Assembly (NCBI GenBank): GCA_032718475.1
Contig: JAUCBJ010003513.1
Span: forward strand, 1-64,000
DNA from: Nemertoderma westbladi
Taxonomy: Eukaryota; Xenacoelomorpha; Nemertodermatida; Nemertodermatidae
Reading direction: 5' to 3'
DNA: 64,000 nucleotides
Part shown: in pieces, positions 22,270-35,400 of the stretch
How positions within the stretch are numbered: the first letter of the stretch is position 1
Layout of the letters: each line of letters opens with the position of its first letter
Notes under the pieces: generated by a model
Databases searched by the model: none
Seen by the model: only the letters and a program-made list of their open reading frames with translations
Told to the model about the DNA's origin: nothing
Translations under genes and position numbers: made by a program

Positions 22270-23150
22270 CACACGGGTTTGTTTGAAGTAATACAATTCA
22301 GTTGGATTAGTCAGGGATCACCGGAGACCAGTTATTCAGTTATTATTTTCCAGTTGTTAATGTTAGTAAAAGCGGCACGGCGGGGGTCGTTTAAACGGCG
22401 GTCTAGATCTTTGTGTTTATTGTTCACCACCACCCACCATTTCACAATAAAGTTAATAAACAAGTCTGGAGCAGTCTGCAGAAAGTATAGCGGCCGCGGT
22501 CTCATCGCAGAACACTTTAAGCGCCAACCCAACATCCTGTCGTTCTATTGGTACACGGCTTTGCGTGACAGAGGCGACAGTTTTATTATCCCTGTGTCGA
22601 CTTTCTGTAGCTCTTCTAATAAAGACCAATCAGCAATACGAATAAAGGATACATTCGGGAGTATAAAATGAAGCTTGCCAGTCTTCTACGTATACCAGTT
22701 ATTGCGAATACATTTGAGAATGTGAACCGTATCATTGAGTAAATAAACAGGTTGATCGTTCTTGAAACACTTGAATAAATCAGTAGTGTCATTCGCTAGA
22801 CGTGTAAACACAGCATGGTTAACTTTGTTGTTATCTAAAATAACACTTAATGGAGTACCCCCGGCTTCTTGTATGAGATCACACACATCATTGATTTCTC
22901 CGATAAAAAAGAATGTCCGAGTTTAGCGACCGGGTGTATCTTAAAGACGAACTTTGGACCACCAAATAAACATTGCAGCATAATGGCGATTATTGCCTTG
23001 GCCTTCTCGGTATCTTTGGTCTCTGCAAAACCCAAAACAGAGCCCCAACATAATGAAACACAGGTTTAACATAAACCTCGTCAGCCATTACCACACACAT
23101 TTTCTGGTTCTGAGAAACAGCGAAAGTCTGCAAGAATTCCATTGTTAACG
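22270..23150 (-). pseudogene. Degenerate P-element (THAP9-like) transposase
   Basis: Reading the minus strand in segments gives P-superfamily blocks in the right order: ADEVYVKP (first acidic region), CLFGGPKFVFK, GGTPLSVILDN, VHILKCIRNNW, KVDTGIIKLSPLSRKAVY and NKHKDLDRRLNDPR. The blocks fall in different frames separated by at least two frameshifts, with in-frame stops after NNWYT and RKAVYQ. The THAP domain and C-terminus are missing. It is a dead relic of a cut-and-paste DNA transposon and shows no terminal repeats I can define. Confidence 0.75.
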
Positions 23151-23449
23151 AATGGGATGCCGATTTCCAGACATATATGGATCAATTTAATCGTCGGCTG
23201 TTGAAACCCACCGTCAACTACCCTTTGATGTAATTATACCAAACCTGTACACAAGTAGTATGTCAAAAGTTAAGAAAATTTTCACAATTTTGGCGTCGTG
23301 CATATTGATATTTTTTGGTGTATGATAAATCGTAGCCATTTCATTTACCTAAAAATTACACCTCTGCACTCTACTTTCTACTGAAGTAAGCCATGCCAGT
23401 GTAAAAAAACTAATATAATTATTAATTATACATATACTAGAACGCCATC

Positions 23450-24400
23450 AAGATGGCTTTAAACGAACTGTCTTACACAGACTCCAAGAAACAGATGGGA
23501 TTGGAAGATGCAAACCAAGAATGACTTGCATCAACCAAAAACTGCCTCCCATCTAATGTAATACACATTCGCCTTGGCAAACAAATCATAATCACAATTA
23601 CTGCGATGTGTGAAATGTTATCCATATCCGCAACCTGAGAAACGGCGCAAAAGAGCAGTTTATTCTGCGGAGGGGTCTTCTGTATTAGATAAATAAAATA
23701 AAGAACACTAATTACAGTATTTATACCTGATACATTCTCAGTTAGCCTAATAAAAACATCGGAGCAACCAATATAATGTACATGTACAAGCCTCCTATGA
23801 AAGTTTGTGAAAAAGTCTACCCAACAGCCTTTGGTACCCGGCTGGCAGCCACCCTGGTTCAGTTTTCTGGTTTTGTTAGTTTAATCGACAGCTGTTGTAA
23901 ACGTCGCAGATATACAAAACCTACTAAGCCTTTACATTACAATTGAGCTTAGCCTGAGTTGATGACAGTATTATAACGATGACAATTAGGCCCTATAGAT
24001 ACATACGATATATAAATGATGTACTGCTTGACATTACACTAACTGACTGAATAGAGATAGAACTATAATAATATAATAATAATGTAGTACGTAACTCAAA
24101 TTAACAATAAGTAGTGAAATGTTGTTCAGCTGACAAAGTGTAGCTGTGGGTATTTAATTTCGCGTTCCATAATGTTGATAATATGCTATATTTCGAATAT
24201 CACACATCGAATCGTTCCCAACTTTTTTATTCAACAACTAGATAATAATTGATAAATAGTCGCGTTAAAAATTGTTGCGTACCTGCTTGAGTTTTTGATA
24301 TATTGGATGGTTATACACACATACACACACACATCGTGTTTTTGAACGGTCTTTGAACGGCTCAACTCTTGACAAGAACTACCCAGTCTAAAGACAGCTT
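23450..24400 (+). repeat. Dispersed ~950-bp repeat, copy 1
   Basis: Near-identical to 62017-62980 in the same orientation, beginning ATGGCTTTAAACGAAC. About 230 bp in the middle (about 23955-24190) looks base-for-base identical, and the ends are more diverged. It lies immediately beside the P-element relic and 50 bp upstream of the orphan exon. No terminal inverted repeats are visible and the type is undetermined. Confidence 0.85.
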
Positions 24401-24450
24401 TTTTTTACCTCTTCAGGAACGTTTGTATATTTCGTGCTGTTGATTTTCAG

Positions 24451-24537
24451 GTCGACCAGCTGGACAACAAGGAAGTTAATAGATTAACTGTGGAACGTCA
24501 AGGACAGATACTACAGCAACTCGATTCGCTGAGACAG
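24451..24537 (+). CDS. Orphan coiled-coil exon
   Basis: Flanked by a pyrimidine-rich tract with TGATTTTCAG and a donor GACAG|GTAACT, this 87-nt exon is open in phase 0 for 29 codons. The peptide is an uninterrupted amphipathic helix rich in Gln, Leu, Asp and Glu with heptad-like leucines. No partner exon is recognisable nearby: the left flank is a repeat and the right flank is AT-rich, then satellite. It may be one exon of a large-intron gene or a stranded copy. Confidence 0.45.
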
Positions 24538-26432
24538 GTAACTAATTAATTGTATCAGTTTAAAAATAATATCAAACTGAACTAAAGTATTAAATATTGC
24601 AGTGGCTTCTTATCGACATAAAAAAGGTGAAATTGTGACAAATGTGCCAAATTTTCTCTGTGAATATAGAAAACTAAAATTGCTTGCTAAACAAATCTGA
24701 CCATATTAACACTTTCAATTTCATGTTCTTTTCTTGGCAACATGGATTTTACATAGTAACAAGGTAACTATTAAGTCCCTTTTCCGCGCAGCTTTTTGAA
24801 CTTTATTTCTAGCTTTTTTCAAGCTTTTTTTTTAGCTTTATTTCTAGCTTTTTTGAGCTTTTTTCTAGCTTGTTATGCCTTTTCTAACGTTCAGATAAAA
24901 TGAAGATATAATATGAATGTTCTAGAATTAGATAATTATAATATTCGACCCAGCTTTTTTTGAGCTTTTTTTCAAGCTTTTTTTGAGCTTTTTTTTGCTT
25001 CACAATAAATGGTGCTTCTTTGTCATTGTGGTTGTATAAGGAATGATAACTGTATCATTATAATAATTACTGAGATTTGTGCAAGTTTTACAATTTCTAT
25101 GTTTCATTTTATTACATTAACTAACAAATGGGTCTTGTTTGACCGTTTTAAACTGTGGGTAAAACTGATTTTTACTAAATTAAATATCCTGAACTGAAAT
25201 ATTGTTTAGTTTCGAATTTCTAAAGAATGTTATAAAAATAACCCGTGTTGCAATTCGCATGAGGCCTATAGTACGTAACTATACCTACCAATTTTCGTGC
25301 CCATCATATTCATTCATTTATCCATCATCGGCCCTGGTTTACGTGGAATTTTATAGGAATTTTCGCAACTTTTTGGTTTCAGGGAATATTGAAAAAACAA
25401 AAGGAATTGACAGATATAAAAAGAAGCGAGACACCTGCCACCTGATTATAAATATAATGGTTCTTCAACTGGGCTATATGATTTCGAGTCAATCATATTT
25501 CAATTGTTACTACTAATACTTCCAGAAGAGGTGGTGGTGATGGACTTGATGAAATGCTTCTATGTAAAAATTTTAAAACTTGGGGATCATATTAGCAATA
25601 ACCCTTGGTTGGAACTGTTTGTTTTTATTAAACCTGATATAATAATTGATACAAGGTCTGCTACCTACTATGAACCAGCTGGTTCATTTTAATTTATTTA
25701 AATTTAACTTATATCAAATATACAGTCTTATATAATAATATTCGTTACGTTAACTTATCAGTACCAACTTACAGTTGTGGTAGTGTAGTGAAGACAATTA
25801 TTATTAATTACATAAAATTATTTTATTAATAATTATTATTAAACATTATTAAAGCTAATAATTAAGCATTCAGAACACCGAGAAATTGACATAATGTAAC
25901 ATTATTGTGTGACAAGACGACAAGAGCTCTATTCAGAGTTTATGACCCTTGCATATTGACGTAGCATAAACCTCACTAGGTGTGTTCGCGCGGGAAATAA
26001 AATATGTACACTCGGGTGTCATTGTCATGTTGCCGATAAGTGCTACTCTTCACACAATGATGTAAAAATTTAACATTAACTGTGTAAATATTAATAATAT
26101 AAGTAATATTTTTATTGAGGTTTTGTATAACTATTTATGGTCACAATATATTAATTTTTAAACTATTAATAATTTATTTATTTATATCAAGTCTTCACAA
26201 TCCACTAAAGAGGCAAGGGGCCACCTGCCCAATATTATATATCACAATATTATAACAATACAATTACTCTTTGTACACTAAGTTAGTACCGGTACTTTAT
26301 TTGGCTACGTGAATAAGGTTTCCAAGTCACGAAATAGGTGTGTCAACTGGAAAACAATTTTTATTTTAAAAAAATGCCACAACTCTTAATGATTGAGCGT
26401 TAGTCATAATTCATATACACGATAGATAGTAT
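24538..26432. other. AT-rich region with AGCTTTTTT clusters
   Basis: Two clusters of imperfect AGCTTTTTT units at about 24788-24870 and 24952-25000. The remainder is AT-rich sequence with no exon-like structure I trust; the short open stretches at 25202-25516 and 25504-25692 have no recognisable content. Confidence 0.5.
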
Positions 26433-29400
26433 GGTCTTACAATCAACGTTTAGTATGGTGTTACAATCAGCGTTTAGTATGGTCTTACAATCAACGTTTA
26501 GTATGGTGTTATAATCAGCGTTTAGTATTGTGTTACAATCAGCGTTTAGTATGGTCTTACAATCAGCATTTAGTATGGTCTTACAATCAACGTTTAGTAT
26601 GGTGTTACAATCAGCATTTAGTATGGTCTTACAATCAACGTTTAGTATGGTGTTACAATCAGCGTTTAGTATGGTCTTACAATCAACGTTTAGTATGGTG
26701 TTACAATCAACGTTTAGTATGGCGTTACAATCAGCGTTTAGTATGGTGTTACAATCAGCGTTTAGTATGGTGTTACAATCAGCGTTTAGTATGGTCTTAC
26801 AATCAACGTTTAGTATGGTGTTACAATCAACGTTTAGTATGGCGTTACAATCAGCGTTTAGTATGGTGTTACAATTAGCGTTTAGTATGGCGTTACAATC
26901 AACGTTTAGTATGGTCTTACAATCAACGTTTAGTATGGTGTTACAATCAACGTTTAGTATGGCGTTACAATCAGCGTTTAGTATGGTGTTACAATCAGCG
27001 TTTAGTATGGCGTTACAATCAACGTTTAGTATGGTCTTACAATCAACGTTTAGTATGGTGTTACAATCAACGTTTAGTATGGTCTTACAATCAACGTTTA
27101 GTATGGTGTTACAATCAACGTTTAGTATGGCCTTACAATCAACGTTTAGTATGGTCTTACAATCAACGTTTAGTATGGTGTTACAATCAACGTTTAGTAT
27201 GGTCTTACAATCAACGTTTAGTATGGTGTTACAATCAGCGTTTAGTATGGTCTTACAATCAACGTTTAGTATGGTGTTACAATCAACGTTTAGTATGGCG
27301 TTACAATCAGCGTTTAGTATGGTGTTACAATTAGCGTTTAGTATGGCGTTACAATCAACGTTTAGTATGGTCTTACAATCAACGTTTAGTATGGTGTTAC
27401 CATCAGCGTTTAGTATGGTCTTACAATCAACGTTTAGTATGGTGTTACAATCAGCGTTTAGTATGGTCTTACAATCAACGTTTAGTATGGTGTTACAATC
27501 AGCGTTTAGTATGGTCTTACAATCAACGTTTAGTATGGTGTTACAATCAGCGTTTAGTATGGTGTTACAATCAGCGTTTAGTATGGTCTTACAATCAACG
27601 TTTAGTATGGTGTTACAATCAACGTTTAGTATGGCGTTACAATCAGCGTTTAGTATGGTGTTACAATTAGCGTTTAGTATGGTGTTACAATCAACGTTTA
27701 GTATGGTGTTACAATCAGCGTTTAGTATGGTCTTACAATCAACGTTTAGTATGGTGTTACAATCAACGTTTAGTATGGCGTTACAATCAGCGTTTAGTAT
27801 GGTGTTACAATTAGCGTTTAGTATGGTGTTACAATCAACGTTTAGTATGGTGTTACAATCAGCGTTTAGTATGGTCTTACAATCAACGTTTAGTATGGTG
27901 TTACAATCAACGTTTAGTATGGCGTTACAATCAGCGTTTAGTATGGTGTTACAATTAGCGTTTAGTATGGTCTTACAATCAACGTTTAGTATGGTGTTAC
28001 AATCAACGTTTAGTATGGCGTTACAATCAGCGTTTAGTATGGTGTTACAATTAGCGTTTAGTATGGTGTTACAATCAGCGTTTAGTATGGTGTTACAATC
28101 AGCGTTTAGTATGGTGTCAATGGCGTTACAATCAACGTTTAGTATGGTCTTACAATCAACGTTTAGTATGGTGTTACAATCAGCGTTTAGTATGGCGTTA
28201 CAATTAGCGTTTAGTATGGTGTTACAGTTAGCGTTTAGTATGGCGTTACAATCAACGTTTAGTATGGTCTTACAATCAACGTTTAGTATGGTGTTACAAT
28301 CAGCGTTTAGTATGGCGTTACAATCAACGTTTAGTATGGTCTTACAATCAACGTTTAGTATGGTGTTACAATCAGCGTTTAGTATGGCGTTACAATCAGC
28401 GTTTAGTATGGTGTTACAATTAGCGTTTAGTATGGCATTACAATCAACGTTTAGTTAGGTCTTACAATCAACGTTTAGTATGGCGTTACAATCAGCGTTT
28501 AGTATGGTGTTACAATTAGCGTTTAGTATGGCGTTACAATCAACGTTTAGTATGGTCTTACAATCAACGTTTAGTATGGTGTTACAATCAGCGTTTAGTA
28601 TGGTCTTACAATCAACGTTTAGTATGGTGTTACAATCAACGTTTAGTATGGCGTTACAATCAGCGTTTAGTATGGTGTTACAATTAGCGTTTAGTATGGC
28701 GTTACAATCAACGTTTAGTATGGTCTTACAATCAACGTTTAGTATGGTGTTACAATCAGCGTTTAGTATGGCGTTACAATTAGCGTTTAGTATGGTGTTA
28801 CAGTTAGCGTTTAGTATGGTCTTACAATCAACGTTTAGTATGGTCTTACAATCAACGTTTAGTATGGTGTTACAATCAGCGTTTAGTATGGCGTTACAAT
28901 CAACGTTTAGTATGGTCTTACAATCAACGTTTAGTATGGTGTTACAATCAGCGTTTAGTATGGCGTTACAATCAGCGTTTAGTATGGTGTTACAATTAGC
29001 GTTTAGTATGGCGTTACAATTAGCGTTTAGTATGGTGTTACAGTTAGCGTTTAGTATGGTCTTACAATCAACGTTTAGTATGGTCTTACAATCAACGTTT
29101 AGTATGGTGTTACAATCAGCGTTTAGTATGGCGTTACAATCAACGTTTAGTATGGTCTTACAATCAACGTTTAGTATGGTGTTACAATCAGCGTTTAGTA
29201 TGGCGTTACAATCAGCGTTTAGTATGGTGTTACAATTAGCGTTTAGTATGGCATTACAATCAACGTTTAGTTAGGTCTTACAATCAACGTTTAGTATGGT
29301 GTTACAATCAGCGTTTAGTATTGCGTTACAATCAACATTTAGTATGGTCTTACAATCAGCGTTTAGTATGGTGTTGCAATAAGCGTTTAGTATGGCGTTA

Positions 29401-32400
29401 CAATCAACGTTTAGTATGGTCTTACAATCAACGTTTAGTATGGTGTTACAATCAGCGTTTAGTATTGCGTTACAATCAACATTTAGTATGGTCTTACAAT
29501 CAGCGTTTAGTATGGTGTTACAATAAGCGTTTAGTATGGTTTTACAATCAACGTTTAGTATGGTGTTACAATCAGCGTTTAGTATGGTGTTACAATCAAT
29601 GTTTAGTATGGTCTTACAATCAGCGTTTAGTATTGTGTTACAATCTATGTTTAGTATGGTCTTTCAATCAACGTTTAGTATGGTGTTACAATCAGCGTTT
29701 AGTATGGTCTTACAATCAACGTTTAGTATGGTGTTACAATCAGCGTTTAGTATGGCGTTACAATCAGCGTTTAGTATGGTGTTACAATTAGCGTTTAGTA
29801 TGGCGTTACAATCAACGTTTAGTATGGTGTTACAATCAGCGTTTAGTATGGCGTTACAATCAACGTTTAGTATGGTCTTACAATCAACGTTTAGTATGGT
29901 GTTACAATCAGCGTTTAGTATGGCGTTACAATCAGCGTTTAGTATGGTCTTACAATCAACGTTTAGTATGGTGTTATCATCAGCGTTTATTATTGTGTTA
30001 CAATCAGCGTTTAGTATGGTCTTACAATCAGCGTTTAGTATGGTGTTACAATCAGCGTTTAGTATGGCGTTACAATCAGCGTTTAGTATGGTGTTACAAT
30101 CTATGTTTAGTATTGTGTTACAATCAACGTTTAGTATGGCGTTACAATCAGCGTTTAGTATGGTCTTACAATCAACGTTTAGTATGGTGTTACCATCAGC
30201 GTTTATTATTGTGTTACAATCAGCGTTTAGTCAGCGTATAGTATGGTGTTACAATTAGCGTTTAGTATGGTGTTACAATCTATGTTTAGTATGGTCTTAC
30301 AATCAACGTTTAGTATGGCGTTACAATCAGCGTTTAGTATGGTGTTACAATCTATGTTTAGTATGGTCTTACAATCAACGTTTAGTATGGCGTTACAATC
30401 AGCGTTTAGTATTGTGTTACAATCAATGTTTAGTATGGTCTTACAATCAGCGTTTAGTATTGTGTTACAATCAATGTTTAGTATGGTGTTACAATCAACG
30501 TTTAGTATGGCGTTACAATCAGCGTTTAGTATGGTGTTACAATTAGCGTTTAGTATGGTGTTACAATCTATGTTTAGTATGGTCTTACAATCAACGTTTA
30601 GTATGGTGTTACAATCAGCGTTTAGTATGGTCTTACAATCAGCGTTTAGTATGGCGTTACAATCAGCGTTTAGTATGGTGTTACAATTAGCGTTTAGTAT
30701 GGCGTTACAATCAACGTTTAGTATGGCGTTACAATCAGCGTTTAGTATGGTGTTACAATCTATGTTTAGTATGGTCTTACAATCAACGTTTAGTATGGTG
30801 TTACAATCAGCGTTTAGTATGGCGTTACAATCAGCGTTTAGTATGGTGTTACAATTAGCGTTTAGTATGGCATTACAATCAACGTTTAGTATGGTCTTAC
30901 AATCAACGTTTAGTATGGTGTTACAATCAGCGTTTAGTATTGCGTTACAATCAACATTTAGTATGGTCTTACAATCAACGTTTAGTATGGCGTTACAATC
31001 AGCGTTTAGTATGGTGTTACAATCTATGTTTAGTATGGTCTTACAATCAACGTTTAGTATGGTGTTACAATCAGCGTTTAGTATGGTCTTACAATCAGCG
31101 TTTAGTATGGCGTTACAATCAGCGTTTAGTATGGTGTTACAATTAGCGTTTAGTATGGCGTTACAATCAACGTTTAGTATGGTCTTACAATCAACGTTTA
31201 GTATGGTGTTACAATCAGCGTTTAGTATGGCGTTACTATCAGCGTTTAGTATGGTGTTACAATCTATGTTTAGTATGGTCTTACAATCAACGTTTAGTAT
31301 GGTGTTACAATCAGCGTTTAGTATGGTCTTACAATCAACGTTTAGTATGGTGTTACAATTAGCGTTTAGTATGGCGTTACAATCAGCGTTTAGTATGGTG
31401 TTACAGTTAGCGTTTAGTATGGCGTTACAATCAACGTTTAGTATGGTGTTACAATCAGCGTTTAGTATGGCGTTACAATCAACGTTTAGTATGGTCTTAC
31501 AATCAACGTTTAGTATGGTGTTACAATCAGCGTTTAGTATGGCGTTACAATCAGCGTTTAGTATGGTGTTACAATTAGCGTTTAGTATGGCATTACAATC
31601 AACGTTTAGTATGGTGTCAATGGTGTTACAATTAGCGTTTAGTATGGCGTTACAATCAGCGTTTAGTATGGTGTTACAGTTAGCGTTTAGTATGGCGTTA
31701 CAATCAACGTTTAGTATGGTGTTACAATCAGCGTTTAGTATGGCGTTACAATCAGCGTTTAGTATGGCGTTACAATCAGCGTTTAGTATGGTGTTACAAT
31801 CAGCGTTTAGTATGGCGTTACAATCAACGTTTAGTATGGTCTTACAATCAACGTTTAGTATGGTGTTACAATCAGCGTTTAGTATGGCGTTACTATCAGC
31901 GTTTAGTATGGTGTTACAATCTATGTTTAGTATGGTCTTACAATCAACGTTTAGTATGGTGTTACAATCAGCGTTTAGTATGGTCTTACAATCAACGTTT
32001 AGTATGGTGTTACAATTAGCGTTTAGTATGGCGTTACAATCAGCGTTTAGTATGGTGTTACAGTTAGCGTTTAGTATGGCGTTACAATCAACGTTTAGTA
32101 TGGTGTTACAATCAGCGTTTAGTATGGTGTTACAATCAACGTTTAGTATGGTGTTACAATCAACGTTTAGTATGGTGTTACAATCAGCGTTTAGTATTGC
32201 GTTACAATCAACATTTAGTATGGTCTTACAATCAGCGTTTAGTATGGTGTTACAATAAGCGTTTAGTATGGCGTTACAATCAACGTTTAGTATGGTCTTA
32301 CAATCAACGTTTAGTATGGTGTTACAATCAGCGTTTAGTATTGCGTTACAATCAACATTTAGTATGGTCTTACAATCAGCGTTTAGTATGGTGTTACAAT

Positions 32401-35400
32401 AAGCGTTTAGTATGGTTTTACAATCAACGTTTAGTATGGTGTTACAATCAGCGTTTAGTATGGTGTTACAATCAATGTTTAGTATGGTCTTACAATCAGC
32501 GTTTAGTATTGTGTTACAATCAGCGTTTAGTATGGCGTTACAATCAGCGTTTAGTATGGTGTTACAATTAGCGTTTAGTATGGCGTTACAATCAACGTTT
32601 AGTAAGGTGTTACAATCAACGTTTAGTATGGTGTTACAATTAGCGTTTAGTATGGTCTTACAATCAGCGTTTAGTATGGTATTACAATCAGCGTTTAGTA
32701 TGGTATTACAATCAATGTTTAGTATGGTCTTACAATCAGCGTTTAGTATTGTGTTACAATCTATGTTTAGTATGGTCTTACAATCAGCGTTTAGTATGGT
32801 GTCAATGGTGTTACAATCAGGGTTTAGTATGGTGTCAATGTTGTTACAATCACGGTTTAGTATGGTGTTACCATCAGCGTTTAGTATTGTGTTACAATCA
32901 ATGTTTAGTATGGTCTTACAATCAGCGTTTAGTATGGTGTCAATGGTGTTACAATCAGGGTTTAGTATGGTGTTACAATCAATGTTTAGTATGGTCTTAC
33001 AATCAGCGTTTAGTATTGTGTTACAATCAATGTTTAATATGGTCTTACAATCAGCGTTTAGTATGGTGTCAATGGTGTTACAATCAGGGTTTAGTATGGT
33101 GTCAATGGTGTTACAATCAGGGTTTAGTATGGTGTTACCATCAGCGTTTAGTATTGTGTTACAATCAATGTTTAGTATGGTCTTACAATCAGCGTTTAGT
33201 ATGGTGTCAATGGTGTTACAATCAGGGTTTAGTATGGTGTTACAATCAATGTTTAGTATGGTTTTACAATCAGCGTTTAGTATTGTGTTACAATCAATGT
33301 TTAGTATGGTCTTACAATCAGCGTTTAGTAAGGTGTCAATGGTGTTACAATCAGGGTTTAGTATGGTGTTACAATCAGCGTTTAGTATGGTGTTGCAATC
33401 AACGTTTAGTATGGTGTTACAATCAGCGTTTAGTATGGTGTTAAATCAGCGTTTAGTATTGTGTTACAATCAATGTTTAGTATGGTCTTACAATCAGCGT
33501 TTAGTATTGTGTTACAATCAATGTTTAGTATGGTCTTACAATCAGCGTTTAGTATGGTGTCAATGGTGTTACAATCAGGGTTTAATATGGTGTCAATGGT
33601 GTTACAATCAGGGTTTAGTATGGTGTTACCATCAGCGTTTATTATTGTGTTACAATCAATGTTTAGTATGGTCTTACAATCAGCGTTTAGTATGGTGTCA
33701 ATGGTGTTACAATCAGGGTTTAGTATGGTGTTACAATCAATGTTTAGTATGGTCTTACAATCAGCGTTTAGTATTGTGTTACAATCAATGTTTAGTATGG
33801 TCTTACAATCAGCGTTTAGTATGGTGTCAATGGTGTTACAATCAGCGTTTAGTATGGTGTCAATGGTGTTACAATCAGGGTTTAGTATGGTGTTACCATC
33901 AGCGTTTAGTATTGTGTTACAATCAATGTTTAGTATGGTCTTACAATCAACGTTTAGTATGGTGTCAATGGTGTTACAATCAGGGTTTAGTATGGTGTTA
34001 CAATCACTGTTTAGTATGGTTTTACAATCAGCGTTTAGTATTGTGTTACAATCAATGTTTAGTATGGTCTTACAATCAGCGTTTAGTAAGGTGTCAATGG
34101 TGTTACAATCAGAGTTTAGTATGGTGTTACAATCAGCGTTTAGTATGGTGTTACAATCAGCGTTTAGTATGGTGTTACAATCAGCGTTTAGTATGGTGTT
34201 ACAATCAGCATTAGGTATGGCATGGTGTCAATGGTGTTACAATCAGGGTTTAGTATGGTGTTACAATCAGCGTTTAGTATTGTGTTACAATCAATGTTTA
34301 GTATGGTCTTACAATCAGCGTTTAGTATGGTGTCAATGGTGTTACAATCAGGGTTTAGTATGGTGTCAATGGTGTTACAATCAGGGTTTAGTATGGTGTT
34401 ACCATCAGCGTTTAGTATTGTGTTACAATCAATGTTTAGTATGGTCTTACAATCAGCGTTTAGTATGGTGTCAATGGTGTTACAATCAGGGTTTAGTATG
34501 GTGTTACAATCAATGTTTAGTATGGTTTTACAATCAGCGTTTAGTATTGTGTTACAATCAATGTTTAGTATGGTCTTACAATCAGCGTTTAGTAAGGTGT
34601 CAATGGTGTTACAATCAGAGTTTAGTATGGTGTTACAATCAGCGTTTAGTATGGTGTTACAATCAGCGTTTAGTATGGTTTTACAATCAACGTTTAGTAT
34701 GGTGTTACAATCAGCGTTTAGTATGGTGTTACAATCAGCATTAGGTATGGCATGGTGTCAATGGTGTTACAATCAGGGTTTAGTATGGTGTTACAATCAG
34801 CGTTTAGTATTGTGTTACAATCAATGTTTAGTATGGTCTTACAATCAGCGTTTAGTATGGTGTCAATGGTGTTACAATCAGGGTTTAGTATGGTGTCAAT
34901 GGTGTTACAATCAGGGTTTAGTATGGTGTTACCATCAGCGTTTAGTATTGTGTTACAATCAATGTTTAGTATGGTCTTACAATCAGCGTTTAGTATGGTG
35001 TCAATGGTGTTACAATCAGGGTTTAGTATGGTGTTTCAATCAATGTTTAGTATGGTCTTACAATCAGCGTTTAGTATTGTGTTACAATCAATGTTTAGTA
35101 TGGTCTTACAATCAGCGTTTAGTATGGTGTCAATGGTGTTACAATCAGGGTTTAGTATGGTGTCAATGGTGTTACAATCAGGGTTTAGTATGGTGTTACC
35201 ATCAGCGTTTAGTATTGTGTTACAATCAATGTTTAGTATGGTCTTACAATCAGCGTTTAGTATGGTGTCAATGGTGTTACAATCAGGGTTTATTTAGTAT
35301 GGTGTTACAATCAATGTTTAGTATGGTTTTACAATCAGCGTTTAGTATTGTGTTACAATCAATGTTTAGTATGGTCTTACAATCAGCGTTTAGTAAGGTG

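Noticed and set aside
22201-22671. 156-codon + strand frame
   Set aside because: Antisense to the P-element transposase blocks; no family content.
26530-32258. Very long open frames (up to 671 codons) as genes
   Set aside because: They consist only of an 8-residue repeat from the 24-bp satellite, have no unique ends or splice context, and the same DNA is open in a second frame.
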